Positions 12,933 through 24,530 of a DNA stretch of 64,000 nucleotides are shown piece by piece (position 1 is the stretch's first letter; the number at the start of each line of letters is the position of its first letter). The translations under genes and the position numbers were made by a program. The notes beneath the pieces are model-generated. The model saw only the letters and a program-made list of their open reading frames with translations, did not search any database and had not been told where the DNA came from. Source of the stretch: Pyrocephalus nanus (lineage: Eukaryota; Chordata; Aves; Passeriformes; Tyrannidae); contig CM076259.1 of the NCBI GenBank assembly GCA_038380795.1, positions 100,241,739 through 100,305,738 of the forward strand, read 5' to 3'.

Positions 12933-15205
12933 ATAGTGTTCAAGAGCTTGTCCTTCAAGATCACCTGGTACATCTCAGTTTAATTTCTAAATCAAAACCT
13001 AACTGCAAAACCACAGATTACAGTCAATGCCAATTTACCAAACATTGTTCATCCTTGACACAAAAAATATTGATATCTCCTGTTTAAACAAAACCACTTC
13101 TAAATATGAATCTGAAATCTGTCTTATGATAAAATAGCATTTCTCTTATGAGCCATAGGAAACCAAACCCCTGCCCTAATAGGCTGAAAGACACTGAAGA
13201 ACCAGAATTGATTTTCTGTGTATACATTCTCAAAGAATTCCCCACAGTCTCCAGGTATAGATCCTAATACGACTAAGCACCATGTTACTTAACCTTGTTT
13301 CCCCCTTTTCTAATCTTGCAACATTACTGTTTGGTTTTACCTAGCAAACTTAGGCCCAACACTATTCCATTTGTCATGTTGCCAAAATTTGAGGAGTCAC
13401 TAAGGAAATTGTTCTTCAAGTCTTTTTATCCTGAATACTGACCTAAATCCCACAAAAGTCAAGACATATTTCCTATGCCTGGTAACAGCAGTACTAGTTT
13501 CAAATGTTCTCATAAAAAAACAGTGCTGTAATCTCCATGGAGTGAAATGAGAAACATAGCCATAAATCATTGAAATCCCCAGGCTCAGTATTTTTGAAAC
13601 ACTATAGAAAAAAAAAGAAAAGCTGACATAATTGGTCAGCCAACCTTCCAGAGTTCAGCCAGAAAAAAAATCAAATCACACTTTGAAAAGATCTCAGATC
13701 AACAAGTCTGAAAGTCCTCAATGCCATAAGGCTTACAATAGGACTCTGGACACCCTGTGTAAAGACGTAATGAGTCTTTAGACTCCTGTCAGGGTTAGGA
13801 TAAGGGGTACAAGAGACTGAGTATGTTAGTTAAAAGGGTCCCACTGTCAGATTTAGGGTGGGTTTTATTTGGGATTATAGCCTTTGTGTGGTGTGAGGGA
13901 CTCAGCAGACACTAAACCACCTTGCTTTTTAACCTCAGCTGGAATAAACCTATGAATAACATACCCCAGTGAATGATTTAGGGATCCCTAACAGCAATAA
14001 AACTGAAACCTAACCTTTTTTCAAAGATTAAAACTTTAAAAGCAAAGTCTAGTGAATCCAACAGCTACAGAAGTACTTCTACACCAGTAGATCCCACTGC
14101 AAATGGTGCTCATTTTATCCCATTTGCCTCCAGCAGACTCTGGATGTTTATTTGTTTTACTGTCATTTAGCACCCAGTTTTGCATTTCATGATTCCCCTG
14201 CTGACAGCAACCCTTCTAGCAAGTCTTCACCCTAAACCAGTCCTATCCTTTTCATTATCTTCGGTGCTAAGCTGATGCCATTTTTATCTGCCAATATCTG
14301 CCATGCCAGGTACCCATGCTCCCCCATAGCAACATTCTGCAATGAAGTAATTCACTCTGAAAGAATCTCACTATACCTGATAACTTCTCTTGGATGGAAG
14401 CTATAAACTGTGTTCTTCAATTTCTGCTGTCCTAAACCTTTGCCTTTAAAGCTAAATCTAATTTTTCCTGTAACATCAGAGTCTAGCAATCCTTGCAAAA
14501 AATGAAAGTAGCATTATATAATAAAATTTTATTACAACCAGACATTCTAATGGACAATGTAGAGTCCAGAAATAACCCTGCATTTTCTGTCTTTGCCATT
14601 TAAAAAATCTCCTTCTGCTCCTCCAGCTTCAGATATAAAGATATAAGCCTGACCTTTCACTAAACTAACCTAACATAAACCTCTTTTAATCTGTCACTGA
14701 AAACCCAGTGACAAATCTGGTGGTTGAGCCCTTTTATCACTACATGTTCTCTTAAATGCCTTCTCTGACCTGTCTTTAACACTCCAGTGACTCCTGTTAA
14801 CACTATCTTAGCTTTACTAACCTTTCATTTTCCATGCTAATTGAGCTGCAAACCTAGATTATAAATTTCTGTAGCCCAGGACCCAACTGAGTCTCAAATC
14901 AAAATCTACCTTTAATATTAGAGACCAGTGACAACCATCTCCAAAAACCTGTCATTCAATCACATTGGCATGAGCTGCCAAGAAGCTTCCTTCTTCAGAC
15001 TTTTAGTGCCCTGAAGCTCAGTGGGGAGGCTGATGTAACCCCAGCTCCAGTGTTGGCCATAGTGTATCTTGGAATCAACCAAAGATCACTTGTATTTATC
15101 GTTGCCTGATATCACCTTAGCTCTACAGGCTTTACAAAATCTATCCAGAAGTTTCTGGTCCTGTTGCCTTTAATGCTAAACTAATCTAAACTCTAATTCA
15201 AACAT

Positions 15206-18200
15206 TGTCTGACTCAAGCATTGGGTATGACTTCTCTACCAGATATATAACTATAAGTGATTTGTTGTTCCTGGAAATAATCCCTTCCAAACATACTGAG
15301 ATTTTGATGACTGGTCAACAAAAGTCTGTCATCACTTCATAGTAGCTTCGACTCTAGCTTTGACACCTGTCATTGCCTTACCTCCTATCCCTTTCTAAGG
15401 CTGAACACATCATTTACATTGCTGGCAGCAGCTCTTATAGTAGGCCTTCAGACCATACAGGGTCCAGCATCAATATCAGTTTTCCACCTTTTTTCTGGCT
15501 GTCATCCTCATCCTATCCTCTAATGTTTACTTTAGACATAACAATGGTGCAGAGCCTCTGGACTGATCATAGGCCAGAAGCTATTCAACTGTTTCAACAT
15601 TATGTCTTTCAACTCCAACAACAAGCTGGACTCCTCCACCTGTGATGTCCAAGCCCGAAACAGTGATAACAGATAGCATAGGCCTTTGGTTCTTACTAGT
15701 TCTTTGGGACTGTAAAGAAAACATTGGTTATTCTAAAGGCAAATTTAGAATCTCATCAGTTCCTGATTTGGTAGTGGCACCAGGTAGTACAATACCTAGA
15801 ATATAAGATGTAGCCTTACCTCCAGACACCTACTATAAGTTTGGAGAGCTAATATCTCTCTAGTGACACTGAAGCCCTTCATATTGAATGTGACAATGAA
15901 CGTATGCTCAGATCACCATCTGTGACTGCCCGGGTCACCATCTGATTCTCAGGATCCAGAGCAGGTGAGAGGGTAATAATTGACCACCTGAGAAAAAACT
16001 CTGTGTTAGCAATGATCTCTCACATACTGCCCTAGTGACTGCAGGATTTGTCCAGAAGTGATACTATGACTAAAGCCATTCTTAACCAAAGTAGGCTCAG
16101 ATCCTACACCCAGGAGACTGATCTACAGGCTTTGGGCTGTTGGGACAGGGGACACTGCTCAGGTGAACTTGGGCCATCAGTCACCCAGAACTGTAAGGCA
16201 GATAGATGTGTGACACTGTGTGTATGTGAGTGTGTGTGTACTGCCATTACTCACAATGACTAAAGAAGTGTATTTGGAGTGGTTTGGAAAGCTGCACGGG
16301 GCCTACATGTCTAAATTCTTCCTAAGCTTCTATGCAGGGGGAAATTTTATTAAGCACAATCTTACCCACTGTGCCTATGTGTCTAGAAGAACAAGTTCAT
16401 TCACTTTTTGTCAGTGCCACGATATCTCCTCCCAGTATTTCTGATCTACCTCCACCGTAGCTGACATTCAGGTTTTCGCCTTTCCTTCCTTGGGAGTGCA
16501 GAGGCCTTGTTGCCATATGCCAGGTGTCAATGTGCATCACCCCTATCCTGAGGAGGATGTGTATTTGAACTGGCAGTGTAAAGAATTGACATCAGCCACA
16601 AGTAATCTATGTGTCATGGCTTTGGCATGTCACCTGTCAGATATGTTCCTTAATGAAGCCCATTCATTCTTGCCAGATGGGCCACTGGTGCAGACATCAG
16701 ACTCTTGTGCAGAGGTAGGGTGATGTTCAAAACCAATGATTATCTGGGAGAGGAAGGATTTTTATTATCTGGTAATGAACAAAACAGCTAAGCTGTGTTC
16801 TTGCTGAAGTCTGTGACTGTCAGCAATGACCATGAAGTCTAGACTGAAAACAGTATTATTATCTTTTAAAAAAATAAAATAAGAAATAGATAAAATGTAT
16901 CATTCAATCAGTTTTAGAAAACTCTGAAACTCAAAAAATCAAAATAGTGCATGGAACTAAGGGATTTTGGCTTCAAGACAGCAGGTAGCTTCTGTTGAAT
17001 GATGAAGATATTTGCCAGGGTGAAGTGGGCTATTTTTATCATAACTCTCTTTCCATTAGTACATTCCCTGCTGGCTTGGAGGATTATATCTATTTTGGCT
17101 TGGAGGATTACACCAATTTGTTTGGTACAAATTCAATAAAAATAAAAGCTAAAATGACAATTAAATCCAAGAAAGCCCAGCTGGAGAGCATGCAAAATTC
17201 CTCTTTTCTAATTAAAGTCTGTGCAAACCACAGCTTTACAGAGGCATTAGGGAGGTAGGGAATAAAAGGAGCATGTTCCCACTAACACATTTACTGCAGC
17301 TACCTTTCAGGCCAAACAAATTACCACAGAATGTTAACTCAGAGCTTTAACAAGCAGCAAGGTCCACAGGGTCTCCCTCATTTAGGGAAGAGGAGAAAAG
17401 TGGGGCTGAGTATGTAGCGATGTACACCATCTCTTGCTATTGTGTGTGAAAACCTTGCCATGTTCCCTGAAGACAAGTGGAGGTATAAGAGCTGAATTCA
17501 ATGGGCTAAGGATGAGGTCTATAATGTGATTAGGAAGGTACAGGGTCTGCCAGTTAATGTCTCCCTCTTTAGTCTGGGCAGCAGCAACTGGCAGATAGAA
17601 CTGCTATTTTGGAGCCAACATGCATGAAAGTGGGTGACTGAATAGTAAATAAACCCAGTGGCTTTCAGCGAACACACCATGGCAGTCTGCTGCCTTCATC
17701 TTCTCGTGTTGCTTCCCCTGCAGCCACCGAGAAAAGCCACTCACACGCTCAAGCCAAACAAATAAATGAAAACTCCAACCAGCACAGCAAAACCAAAGAA
17801 ATCACACAGTGTAAAAGAGTAAAATATACAGAGGCACACCTGTGAAACGAGAAGAGGAAAGAAAATGAGATGTGTGGAAAAAGTCCAATGAACTACACAG
17901 ATAAAACTTTGCACTGCTACAAATTGAATGTGACAGGAGAAAGATCAGAGAAAGATGCAAGATCTCTATTCCTGTGGAACTTGTTGCATTACTGAATCTA
18001 CAGATAAAACAAGCCACAGTCTGTCCTTCTACATCAGCACTTTATGGTAGGTACGGATACATCAATGAGCAATGCTGGATTTCTTACTCTGAAACCCAAA
18101 TTTATCTCTTGTGGCGTTATAGCACAGTGTCTTCACAGTCAACTGTTACCAGTCTCATATGGTAAGAAGACACTGTTATTATTGGTAGGCTCTATTGCTA

Positions 18201-20510
18201 AAGTTACTGTCTACCCTTAGTGGACAAAGAGAATAAAATGCAGTCTCCATATGGCTAATGCATTTTATATATTCAGTGCTAGACTGGAGCTGCAAGTCAT
18301 GAAATGATTGCAGAACACCTATCTTGTGATGCTGCTGCCCTTTGAACATTTTTTTTTAAAAGTGAAATGCATTTTTTATAAGTGAAATGAATCCACCCCA
18401 CGTGAGCCCTATGGATTGCAGAAGTTTTCACCTCAATCAGAGAGGTATTTTGCACCAGTAATTTTACAATAAAAATGTTCCAGATAGATTGCAAACAACA
18501 CTTTCCCACTGGAAGTGTTACATCTTCATAGCTCCTGAAAACCAGGATTTGGGCCTCTCAAAGAAGAACTGAGCACACATGTTCATTATGAAATGGGCTA
18601 TTAAACTGTATGCACTGACACCATAATGCCTGACCACTCTCTCCTGGAGATGAGGGAGCAAAAACGAAGCCTGCTGTAGGACACAGCTTTGAATGGCACA
18701 GACTCATCTCTTGGGCATGTCCTCTCCGCTGGACACGCAGTTTTGCTGGGTAAAGCAACCCTGGCAGCCACAGGAGAAACCCCCTCAACTGGTAGAGGTA
18801 GAACTGTCTCTCAAAACAAGGTTATTTAAGCTGACAGAAGTACTCTTCTGCCAGCATAATTAGATATTCACTGTGGGTTTTGCTGGCATGGTTGTCATGA
18901 TGGGGAGAAGGAAGTTTATTTTTCTTCACTGTTTTAATTGATATTGAACTGTTGGCAACTTTCAGAGTGAAGGCCACGTTTAGGATAGCACTATACTCTA
19001 TCTGAGAGAGCCTCAAAAAAGAATGCCTCAGGCATAATATTGAGAATGATGCTGATTAGCAAGTCAAGACAAAAATTGTAATGAACCCTATGAGCTCCAG
19101 TAGAATGCACTTGTTGCTTGTCCTTCTCTAATGACGTTCTGGCACAAACCACATCTCCTCAATCCAGTGTGCTGTTCTATGCATAACTCCAGTAGTTAAC
19201 CTTGACAGTCTGAAGAACACGGCTTTAAATTTGATATTGTGTTAATTTCTATCCTTTGCTGTCGAAAAATATTAAATCTTCCCTCAGCCACTTGCTTTGC
19301 ATGGTGAAAGACAGATGGTTGTGCTGGATCATTCCACAGCAGAGCAGATGTTGTAATCGAGGACACAAGAATTCTGCCAAATTAATTAGACTCTTCCACT
19401 GATCTGGATAAAAAGAACAGCTCACTGGCATTTTGAAGAGGTCTTGGCTCTAATTTATGCCACCCTACCAGGTTGTCTCCTGTGAAATATAGGTATGATG
19501 GGGTGTTCTAAGGCATTATATCAGATTACTTTGAAATAGAATAGGAAGACAGTAGGGAGATGTTAACTCTTTAATACATTATCCTAAATTTTATATAGAA
19601 AAATACTATTGAACTAATCAGGTAGAAAGATCAATGACATATATGCTCCCATATCCAATATATTCCTATTTCTCGGGGAACAAAACTGCCTTGTGTCTAG
19701 TATTTTAGCTTACTTCTATGTCAGCTAAATTTTCCACACACAAATCCATGAAATATAAAATATATGCATTTTTCACAAAATTTCACAATATTTTTCATAA
19801 GGCCGATAAGCAGTGCTCAGGGTTTGCATAACCTTTTTTGCTTTATTGGAGCACTGTTTCAGAATGTCTTGATTCTTGACATAGAGGAAACACATATGTG
19901 AGGAACATAGCAAGTTTTTAAAAAGAAGGTTTTTATACAGTCAGTAAGGTATGGACAATTATGGTGTTGCTGAGCTGCACTCTAAAATAATGTTCCTCTT
20001 TATGGACTGTATTTCTTTTTGGTGCAACACCAAAGCAAATTCTCTCAGCAAAGCATCAGCATCCTCAGGAAGATGCCAACCAATTTTGAAAAAAAACTTC
20101 ATTCTAGAAATATAACTCCTCACTGAGAAAGAAAGTGCCCCTTTGGTTTCCCTGATTAGCTCCTTGTAGTGTTAAAAGGGATCTCTGCAGTCAGATAAGT
20201 TTAAAAATGTTTCTATTATGGCCAAAAGAGGGACTTCACTGCACCATTGGACTTGCATGTCATCTTTCAGGGGTTTCTTTATCCTTTAAGACTTAAGACC
20301 CATATTTTGATTGCTATAGAAAGACAGACATTTCCCAGTAAACCGTCTCAGTCATTAATGCAAAAATACATAAATAGTCTGGTTATTCTATAAAACACTT
20401 TTCTCATACCATATTATTCTAAAATACTAGAAAGCAATGATTAAAAAGCCCATGTCTGGCATTTTTTCATACCAGACCACTGTTTTTTCTATTTAAAAAC
20501 AAAAACTAAT
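15206..20510. other. Unique noncoding DNA, no gene seen
   Basis: Open frames at 15373-15645, 16048-16263, 16220-16444, 16490-16723 and 16995-17258 (plus) are short, overlap or lie in different frames, and match nothing I recognise. A TG-rich stretch lies at about 16206-16242. AT-rich unique sequence continues to 20.5 kb. Confidence 0.5.
17072..17119 (+). repeat. 24 bp tandem duplication, two copies
   Basis: Copies at 17072-17095 and 17096-17119 share the 15-base start TGGCTTGGAGGATTA and differ at about three positions later on. Because 24 is a multiple of three, the duplication stays in frame inside an 87-codon open frame (16995-17258), where it repeats GLEDY. That frame is otherwise unremarkable. 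Confidence 0.85.
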
Positions 20511-20565
20511 GGGCCATATCTTCAAGTGGTGCAAAGCTGTGCAGCTCCATTAATTTTCATAGAAA
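20511..20565. repeat. Ancient sauropsid interspersed-repeat relic
   Basis: The order GGGCCATATCTTCA, then GTGGTGCAAAGCTGTGCAGC, then TCCATTAATTTTCATAG resembles one arm of a very old, abundant bird/reptile element that ends in GGGCC-type words and has a centre like CATTGACTTCAATGG. It is short and diverged. I recognise the pattern from memory but do not assign a family name. Confidence 0.35.
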
Positions 20566-23500
20566 TATGTCAGTTCATACAAACTAAAATATGACACATT
20601 GATTCTTTGTCAAGCTGCATAACAGTTTGTTATCATGGTGGCCAGTGCTTAGGTAGTTTCGGAAGCTGTGACATCGAAGGCATCTAGAAAACACAAGAGC
20701 TAATATTGCAAGTGTTGCTAAAATATATAAACTTTACCAAGTTTTTGATGCTGTAGCTTATTAACTTTTGTTGTTTATTCAGTATGTGTGTCCCACATGA
20801 TTCTTTTGGGAAGTTAGCAGCAATCAAGGATTTCTTGAGAAAGTATATTATTTAGCAAAAGTCTATCCTTTTCTCTGAATATGGCTGAACTAAACAGGGA
20901 CAGTGTCCTTGCTCTTCAGGTCTGAGTCAGACTCTGCAGCCAGTACCTGGGAGAGCTCTTTCAAGCCATCCCCTTTGGGTCCTCTCCTAGTTCTTTGTTC
21001 ATCCTCTCTCGATGACCCCACTGCTTCCCTGCACATGGTTTCATCCATGCCATTCCCAAACTTTAACAGCTGGTGCTTAAAGATGTTTCTGCCCTTCTCC
21101 TTGAGACACTTTGTTCTCAGTCCTTTGTGGCTGCAGTACTGTTCTCCAGTTCAGAATCCATGAGGAAAAAAGTTCCCAAGTTCTTCTTTATTCATCCAAA
21201 ATGAAAGCTCCCTCTTCCATCAGCTTACCTCTAATGGCTGTTGTGGCCCAGGGATCACTGCACACTGGCTGCCTGCTGCTAAAGCTTTCAAGATCAGAGT
21301 GCTGGTTTGCTTAAGCAGCCACACATTGTCCATGTTAGAGTCCCTTACTATGCCTACACTTCAGCCATCTCTCTAGATTCACTGTGTCACATCTTTTTTA
21401 CAATATCACAGATACCTCCCCTGGCTGCAGATTTGGAATTTGCCTGAAACCATAAGCATTGGTTGAACTGGACTCTGTATCCACAGCTCATTCATATTTT
21501 CCTTACATACCAGTGACCAATTATGATTTGGTGCAAAACAGGACCAGTGATTAAGTTATTCTCCTCCCCTTGCTCTGATAAAAATCTGTGTGCCAGCCTC
21601 TGGCCAGGCTGCTGCACTTGCCCACACAGTCCCAGCATCTTCTGTGTTAGCTCTTCCTAATAGACATTTCATATTTCCTGAGCCTGAGGGAAGCTGTGCC
21701 TTCAGAATCACTTCCAGCTTGAAGGAATAGGGCCACACTTGATCCTTCCAGGTTTTTATTTGTATCTTTTTAAGAAAATAGGTCTGAGTTTAGTTCCTGA
21801 GCTACTCCTTGGGATGTTCCTCAGCAGCATGAGATCAGCATGTAATCTAGCATAGGTTATTTCAGGATAACAATTTCCCAAAATCATGTGTCATTAAAAC
21901 AACTCTCTGAGCAGCTGATCAGTCTTCTCCATAGTTTTTCTGTGCTAACTCTTTGGAGGGAAGCCTGCTATGAAAACATTTAGCTCAACAGAGTTTGTTG
22001 CACTGACCCACAGATCTTTTTACTATATAACTGTTGATGGATTTTAGACTTTAATGCAAATTAACCCAGCAGAAAGCTGAGCTGCTGAATTCCGTCTAGA
22101 CATGAACGACTATGAAACTAAAAGTCTCTATTACAGCAAGCAAAAAACAAAAATGGGAGGTTTGCTGGCCGAGGCAAGAAGCTGGTGGCATGATGAGATG
22201 ATGCTGCTGAAGCCATCTCATCCCAGCATTTCAGACAAGATAAAGGCATCCACCTCGCCTGAGAAAGGCATCCATTCAGTGTGGGCAACCACAAAGACAG
22301 TGTTTTCTGTTATACACTCAGTACTGATCATGAAATTATCATATGTAAATCAATCAATTTTTTTTTCATATGCAATGGTCCTTTTTTCAAACTCTTTACT
22401 TTTCTGTAACATATATGAATCATGCCAGCTAAGAGCAACAACATGTTTTCTTCCCTGATCTGGCTTTACTATTTGATTATTATATCTTCAGGGAAACTGG
22501 CAGCTTAAAAAGGCTTCCTAAAATAGGAACTTACTTTAAACATGTATCAGAAAATATTAGCATGGCATGAAGGGCTTTCTTCCTTTCATATTTTCAGTTG
22601 TGACTAGTATATCCTTCCTGGAACAATATTTTGGAGCAATATATCACACCTTCATTTTCATAAAGCAAAATCTGCACCTAAGCACCAGTGACTTACAATA
22701 CTAATCCATTGTCAGAATGCCATGGAACTGATAATGCCTGGTGTCATGGTATAATCCATCAGGGGAGCATGTGCACTGTCAAAGTGTTTCTAGAAGGTCC
22801 CTAAATAAGCAGAGAGGATTTCTGCCTTCCAAAACCAAACAGAGTTCACATTTTTTGGGAAAACGTTTGCTTTCCCTAAATTATAAAAATCTTTCAAAGC
22901 TGTGCAGAATTTATGTTACAAAACTATTTATTTTATTAGGCAATTTGAGGCTTATTTGAAAATTATCTGCTCCAAAATCCAGATCTGGCATTAAAAGTAA
23001 ACATAAATATTTGAAAATCAGATAATTAAAAATGCAGTGCAAAATGTCAGAGTTTCATATAGTGAAAGATGTAAGAAGCTATGTTCTCTCTCTGTATTTC
23101 TCTTACTTTATATATTATTTTTCTCAGGTAATGCCTGAGAACAGAGATACTTTCAACTCAACGATGGTCTTGTGCAGTGGGGATTGTTAGTTCTATTTTG
23201 TTCTTCTTCACTTTCTAGGTCAGAAGAAACTCTGGCAGATGCTTTAAAAAAAAGATGCCCTAAAGACTAGAATGTGCTTTTTCTCATCATTCATTCTGGA
23301 TATATTGATAAAACCAAAAAAAATAGCCAAGTCCTGAATCCCAGTGTTGAGAGAAGCTTACTTCACTTCCTCTCACAGTTTCATGTTGTGGTGTATCCAT
23401 GGCAGTGGCTCTTGCAGGGATCCCCCACCCTGCTCCCAGCAAGGTCACTGAATACCAGAAGCTGCCCAGCTGGTGTAACACAGGGTTCCCTCTGGACAAC

Positions 23501-23645
23501 TTGCTCGGCTCCAGGATAAGCTGCTCCCATCACCCAAACTGATTTGGGGATCTGTGCATTGACTTCAGCCCTTACTAGTTTTTGCACCTGGCATATCCAT
23601 CTGCTCCCTCAGTTAGTGAGCCATGCTGTTCTGCATTCTGCACTT
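20566..23645. other. Unique noncoding DNA, no gene seen
   Basis: No exon recognised. The frame at 22102-22458 (118 codons, plus) has low complexity toward its end and no domain I know. The patch at 20900-21310 is GC-richer and pyrimidine-rich on the plus strand. Confidence 0.5.
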
Positions 23646-23710
23646 GGTTTTGCTCATGCTGGCTTTACTCAGTCGCAATTCAATTGACTTCAGTGGCATT
23701 ACTCCAGAGG
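23646..23710. repeat. Ancient interspersed-repeat relic
   Basis: It contains TACTCAGTC, ATTGACTTCAGTGG and ATTACTCC in the order seen in a common diverged repeat of bird and reptile genomes. The central ATTGACTTCARTGG word is shared with the relic at 57332. The repeat family name is not assigned. Confidence 0.35.
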
Positions 23711-24049
23711 CTAGAGAGGGGCAGGATAAAGGCGTCTTTATCCAAGATGAATATAGGTATGGATTCACAGCCTCCTAATAAGGCAGTTGTGGAAATGTCA
23801 TTAACTAGGCTGAGTACCTGAAAGCATAAGAAGTGCTGAGGTAAACAACATTTGGTTCCTTGACTTCTTAAGGATAAAGATGCATCTGTAGAGGTGTCCT
23901 GCTTCCCTGCATAACTTCAATTAAATAGAGCATCCAGCTGCTCTGGATTCCTATCAGTGACATATGATTTTGAAAACTGCTTAACTGAGTCTAGTATTGA
24001 GCTCCTGGCATGCCTGGGATAAAGAATGCCTTCTGGTACAAAGGTTTAT

Positions 24050-24530
24050 GTTTGATGATCTGGACAAGGGGATTAAGTCTACCTGTAGTAAATTCAGAGA
24101 CGACACCAAGTGGGTTGGAGTGCTGATCTGCTGGGTAGGAGGGCCCTATAGAGGGATCTGGACAGGCTGGATAGGTGGGCCAAGACCAATGGCATGAGGT
24201 TCTACAAGACCAAGTGCCACATCCTGCACTTTGGTCACAATAACCCCATGGAGCACCACAGGCTGGAAAGTGGCCCAGCGGAAAAGGACCTGGAGGTGCT
24301 GTTTGACAGCTGGCTGAACATGAGCCAGCAGTGTGCCCAGACTGACAAACGACATCCTGGCTTTTATCAGGATAGTGTGGCTAGAAGGACTAGGGAATAG
24401 ATTCTTTCCCTGTACTTGGCACTGGGTGAGGCCACACCTTGGATCCTGTGTTCAGTTCTGAGACACTCACTACAAGAAAGACAGGGAAGTGCTGGAGAGG
24501 GTCCAAAGAAGGGCAAAGGGTCTGGAGCAT
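24050..24530 (+). repeat. CR1 LINE, 3' part of ORF2 (plus strand)
   Basis: This is a fragment of the CR1 ORF2 (endonuclease/reverse transcriptase), covering the end of the RT domain and the C-terminal thumb-like part. In broken frames the translation shows CR1 hallmarks: [12 protein letters not shown] (about residues 5-16 of the 24194 frame), then AEKDLEVL, then NMSQQCAQ, then VARRTRE. At DNA level the sequence runs through the blocks 'GATGATCTGGACAAGGGGATT', 'GGGATCTGGACAGGCTGGAT', 'AAAGTGGCCCAGCGGAAAAGGACC' and 'GTCCAAAGAAGGGCAA'. Several frameshifts and stops show it is inactive. At about 24530, just after GGGTCTGGAGCAT, the CR1 homology stops and AT-rich DNA begins, so the 3' untranslated part is missing. 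That is unusual for 5'-truncated CR1 copies and points to a later deletion. It is probably the same subfamily group as the minus-strand copy at 28.3 kb. Confidence 0.9.

Larger units (their letters stand above)
12595..15205. repeat. Degenerate telomere-like tract
   Basis: Telomere-like hexamers and close variants are scattered over about 2.6 kb. On the plus strand TTTAGG/TTAGGG forms occur at 12595-12617, 12651-12656, 12779-12784, 12921-12932, 13791-13799 and 13851-13858. Further on the complementary CCTAAA/AACCTA forms predominate: 14007-14016, 14230-14237, 14431-14438, 14661-14681 and 15175-15195. No gene or CR1 is visible, and the flanks do not share this vocabulary to the same degree. It may be an old interstitial or subtelomeric tract that has largely decayed, or a chance enrichment of such words. 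The outer limits are arbitrary, set by the first and last clear words. Confidence 0.35.

Noticed and set aside
22102..22458. 118-codon plus-strand frame
   Set aside because: No recognisable family. The second half is low-complexity and hydrophobic from T-rich DNA. The length fits chance in AT-rich sequence.
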